Origin: JBBSIG01 sp038232215
GTDB taxonomy: Bacteria > Actinomycetota > Thermoleophilia > Gaiellales > Gaiellaceae
DNA length: 5,386 nucleotides
Assembly (NCBI GenBank): GCA_038232215.1
Contig: JBBSIG010000178.1
Coordinates: 1 to 5,386, forward strand
Direction of reading: 5' to 3'
Position 1 is the stretch's first letter, and the number at the start of each line of letters is the position of its first letter. The translations under genes were made by a program, and so were the position numbers. This document shows, piece after piece, positions 4,482 to 5,386 of this stretch. A model generated the notes under the pieces. That model had not been told where the DNA came from. It did no database searches and was given only the letters and a program-made list of their open reading frames with translations.

Positions 4482-5228
4482 TCAGCCGCGCTGCGGCTCC
4501 CAGCGGAAGCGGCGAAGCGCGACGAGGAGCCCCGCGACTCCCCAGGCGGCGAGCACGCCGATCGCGCCGGGGCGCGCCCAGATCTGCCTGCCGTCGAGGT
4601 AGACGGCCTGGATGAGGTCGACCAGGTACTTGAGCGGGAGCACGTCGCCGACCGCGCGCAGCACCCTCGGGTAATGGCGGGTCGGGCCGAACGAGCCCGA
4701 GAGGAAGGCCATCGGCAAGAGCAGGAAGTTCAGCACCGCCGAGGCTCCGTCCGCCGAGCGGATCAGGGCGGTGGCGGCGAGGCCGAGCCCGGCGAAAGCG
4801 GCCGCCCCGAGCAGCAGCACGAGGGCGAGCGAGACGACCTCGCCGGGCAACGCGGTGCCGAAGAAGAGTCGACCGAGCGCGAAGAGCAGGACAGCCTGAA
4901 CCGAGAACACGACGAGCGTCGACGCGAGCACCGCGGCGAGGTACGTCCCTGCCGGAAGCGGCGTCGAGCGCAGGCGCTTCAGAACGCCGCCCTCGCGGCG
5001 CAGCACGAGCGTGATCGCGAGGCCGGCGAACGCCGTGTTCGCCGCGCCGTAGCCCAGCAGCCCCGCAAGCAGCACGTCGGCGGCCGGATGTCCCTCGATC
5101 GTTCCGGAGTAGACCGAGCCGAGCAGGAGGAAGAGCATGAGCGGGAACGCGAAGATGAAGAACGCCGCCTCGCGACTGCGCCTGAAGAGGAGCTGCTCGG
5201 TGCGCAGCTGGTGGAGGAAGAGCCTCAT
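4482..5228 (-). CDS. ABC-2 type transporter permease
   Basis: The 248-residue integral membrane protein forms the channel of an ABC exporter. Six hydrophobic segments are visible, at about 22-42 (AAFFIFAFPLMLFLLLGSVY), 54-76, 95-120, 131-156, 164-182 (NFLLLPMAFLSGSFG) and 218-238. The cytoplasmic loop after the second segment reads RREGGVLKRLRSTPLP, the conserved coupling-loop signature of ABC-2 (DrrB-like) permeases, and PLKYLVDLIQAVYLDG lies before the last helix, also typical. The length is normal for the family. ATG 5228 overlaps the stop of the ATPase gene as ATGA, so the two are translationally coupled and form one transporter. The substrate cannot be deduced; relatives export drugs, lipids or polysaccharides. 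The protein looks intact. Confidence 0.92.
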   Translation of the reverse strand: MRLFLHQLRTEQLLFRRSREAAFFIFAFPLMLFLLLGSVYSGTIEGHPAADVLLAGLLGYGAANTAFAGLAITLVLRREGGVLKRLRSTPLPAGTYLAAVLASTLVVFSVQAVLLFALGRLFFGTALPGEVVSLALVLLLGAAAFAGLGLAATALIRSADGASAVLNFLLLPMAFLSGSFGPTRHYPRVLRAVGDVLPLKYLVDLIQAVYLDGRQIWARPGAIGVLAAWGVAGLLVALRRFRWEPQRG

Positions 5229-5386
5229 TCGGGGGCGTCTTCGACGAGCGAGATGTAGACGTCCTCGAGCGTCGGGCGCCGTACCTCGAGCCCCTCGAGC
5301 TCTCGCCCCGCCGCGAGCGCCTCTCCGGTCAGCTCGTGGAGCGCCCGCGTGGGCGCGGCGGTCCGCAGCACGATCCGCTCGCCGTC
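5225..5386 (-). CDS. ABC transporter ATP-binding protein, C-terminal 53 residues (runs off the window)
   Basis: Only the end of the gene is present. The frame reads DGERIVLRTAAPTRALHELT, then EALAAGRELEGLEVRRPTL and EDVYISLVEDAPE, stop. The closing pattern LEVRRPTLEDVYISL is the characteristic end of ATPases paired with ABC-2 permeases (PTLEDVFLxLT). Walker A, signature and Walker B motifs lie beyond the right edge. Its TGA overlaps the permease ATG (ATGA), confirming that they are partners. The ATPase would drive export through the permease by ATP hydrolysis at the inner face of the membrane. Confidence 0.85.
   Translation of the reverse strand, partial: DGERIVLRTAAPTRALHELTGEALAAGRELEGLEVRRPTLEDVYISLVEDAPE

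Noticed and set aside
3829..4602. C-terminal part of the uninterrupted 515-codon frame that starts at 3055
   Set aside because: After residue 258 the residues no longer resemble FtsH and run antisense to the hypothetical gene and the permease end; the FtsH tail is in another frame. It is read-through after the deletion, not a fusion protein.
4674..5258. 194-codon plus-strand frame opposite the ABC permease
   Set aside because: Highly charged Arg/Glu-rich low-complexity product typical of the antisense of a hydrophobic membrane gene.
1..5386. CRISPR array, toxin-antitoxin or other defence system
   Set aside because: No regularly spaced repeats, no cas-like or nuclease genes and no small paired toxin-antitoxin frames were found.

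Overview
The window is GC-rich, with GTG starts, tRNAs without encoded CCA and extended -10 boxes of the form GGGCTANAATC. It looks like chromosome from a high-GC actinobacterium. My best guess is the class Thermoleophilia (Gaiellales/Solirubrobacterales), from the resemblance of the geranylgeranyl-reductase-like protein, the 118-residue hypothetical protein and the transposase to proteins I associate with that group. I could not test this by a search.

Layout. (1) 1-245, minus strand: N-terminus of an FAD-dependent geranylgeranyl-reductase-family oxidoreductase. (2) 271-473, plus strand: tRNA-Tyr(GTA) and tRNA-Thr(GGT), each with its own -10 box, closed by a rho-independent terminator at 478-506. 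(3) About 507-2830: a decayed mobile region. It holds a complete DDE insertion sequence (591-1784) with 19/22 terminal inverted repeats. The IS cuts off a terminase large-subunit pseudogene that also carries two in-frame stops and a broken Walker A motif. Just upstream, and overlapping it by GTGA, is an intact-looking terminase small-subunit-like gene. A perfect 28-bp palindrome and the 5' half of a tRNA lie at the far end. (4) 2955-4118, plus strand: an ftsH pseudogene. The N-terminal membrane part and Walker A are joined out of frame to the C-terminal tail; the rest of the AAA+ module and the zinc protease active site are gone. (5) 4105-5386, minus strand: a compact group, probably an operon, encoding an ABC-transporter ATPase (C-terminal end only), an ABC-2 permease (ATGA overlap) and a small conserved hypothetical protein.

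The flanking genes look healthy: intact tRNAs and an intact ABC permease. The middle 3.6 kb is a graveyard, with a phage packaging module broken by stops and an IS, a half tRNA, and an FtsH gene with an internal deletion. The most economical reading is a prophage or other element that entered near tRNA genes and decayed, with IS-associated deletion removing everything after the start of the terminase. I see no CRISPR array and no recognisable defence system, and nothing that amounts to a new multi-gene system. The points most worth checking are the ftsH deletion, the half tRNA with its palindrome, and the oxidoreductase start only 25 bp from tRNA-Tyr.
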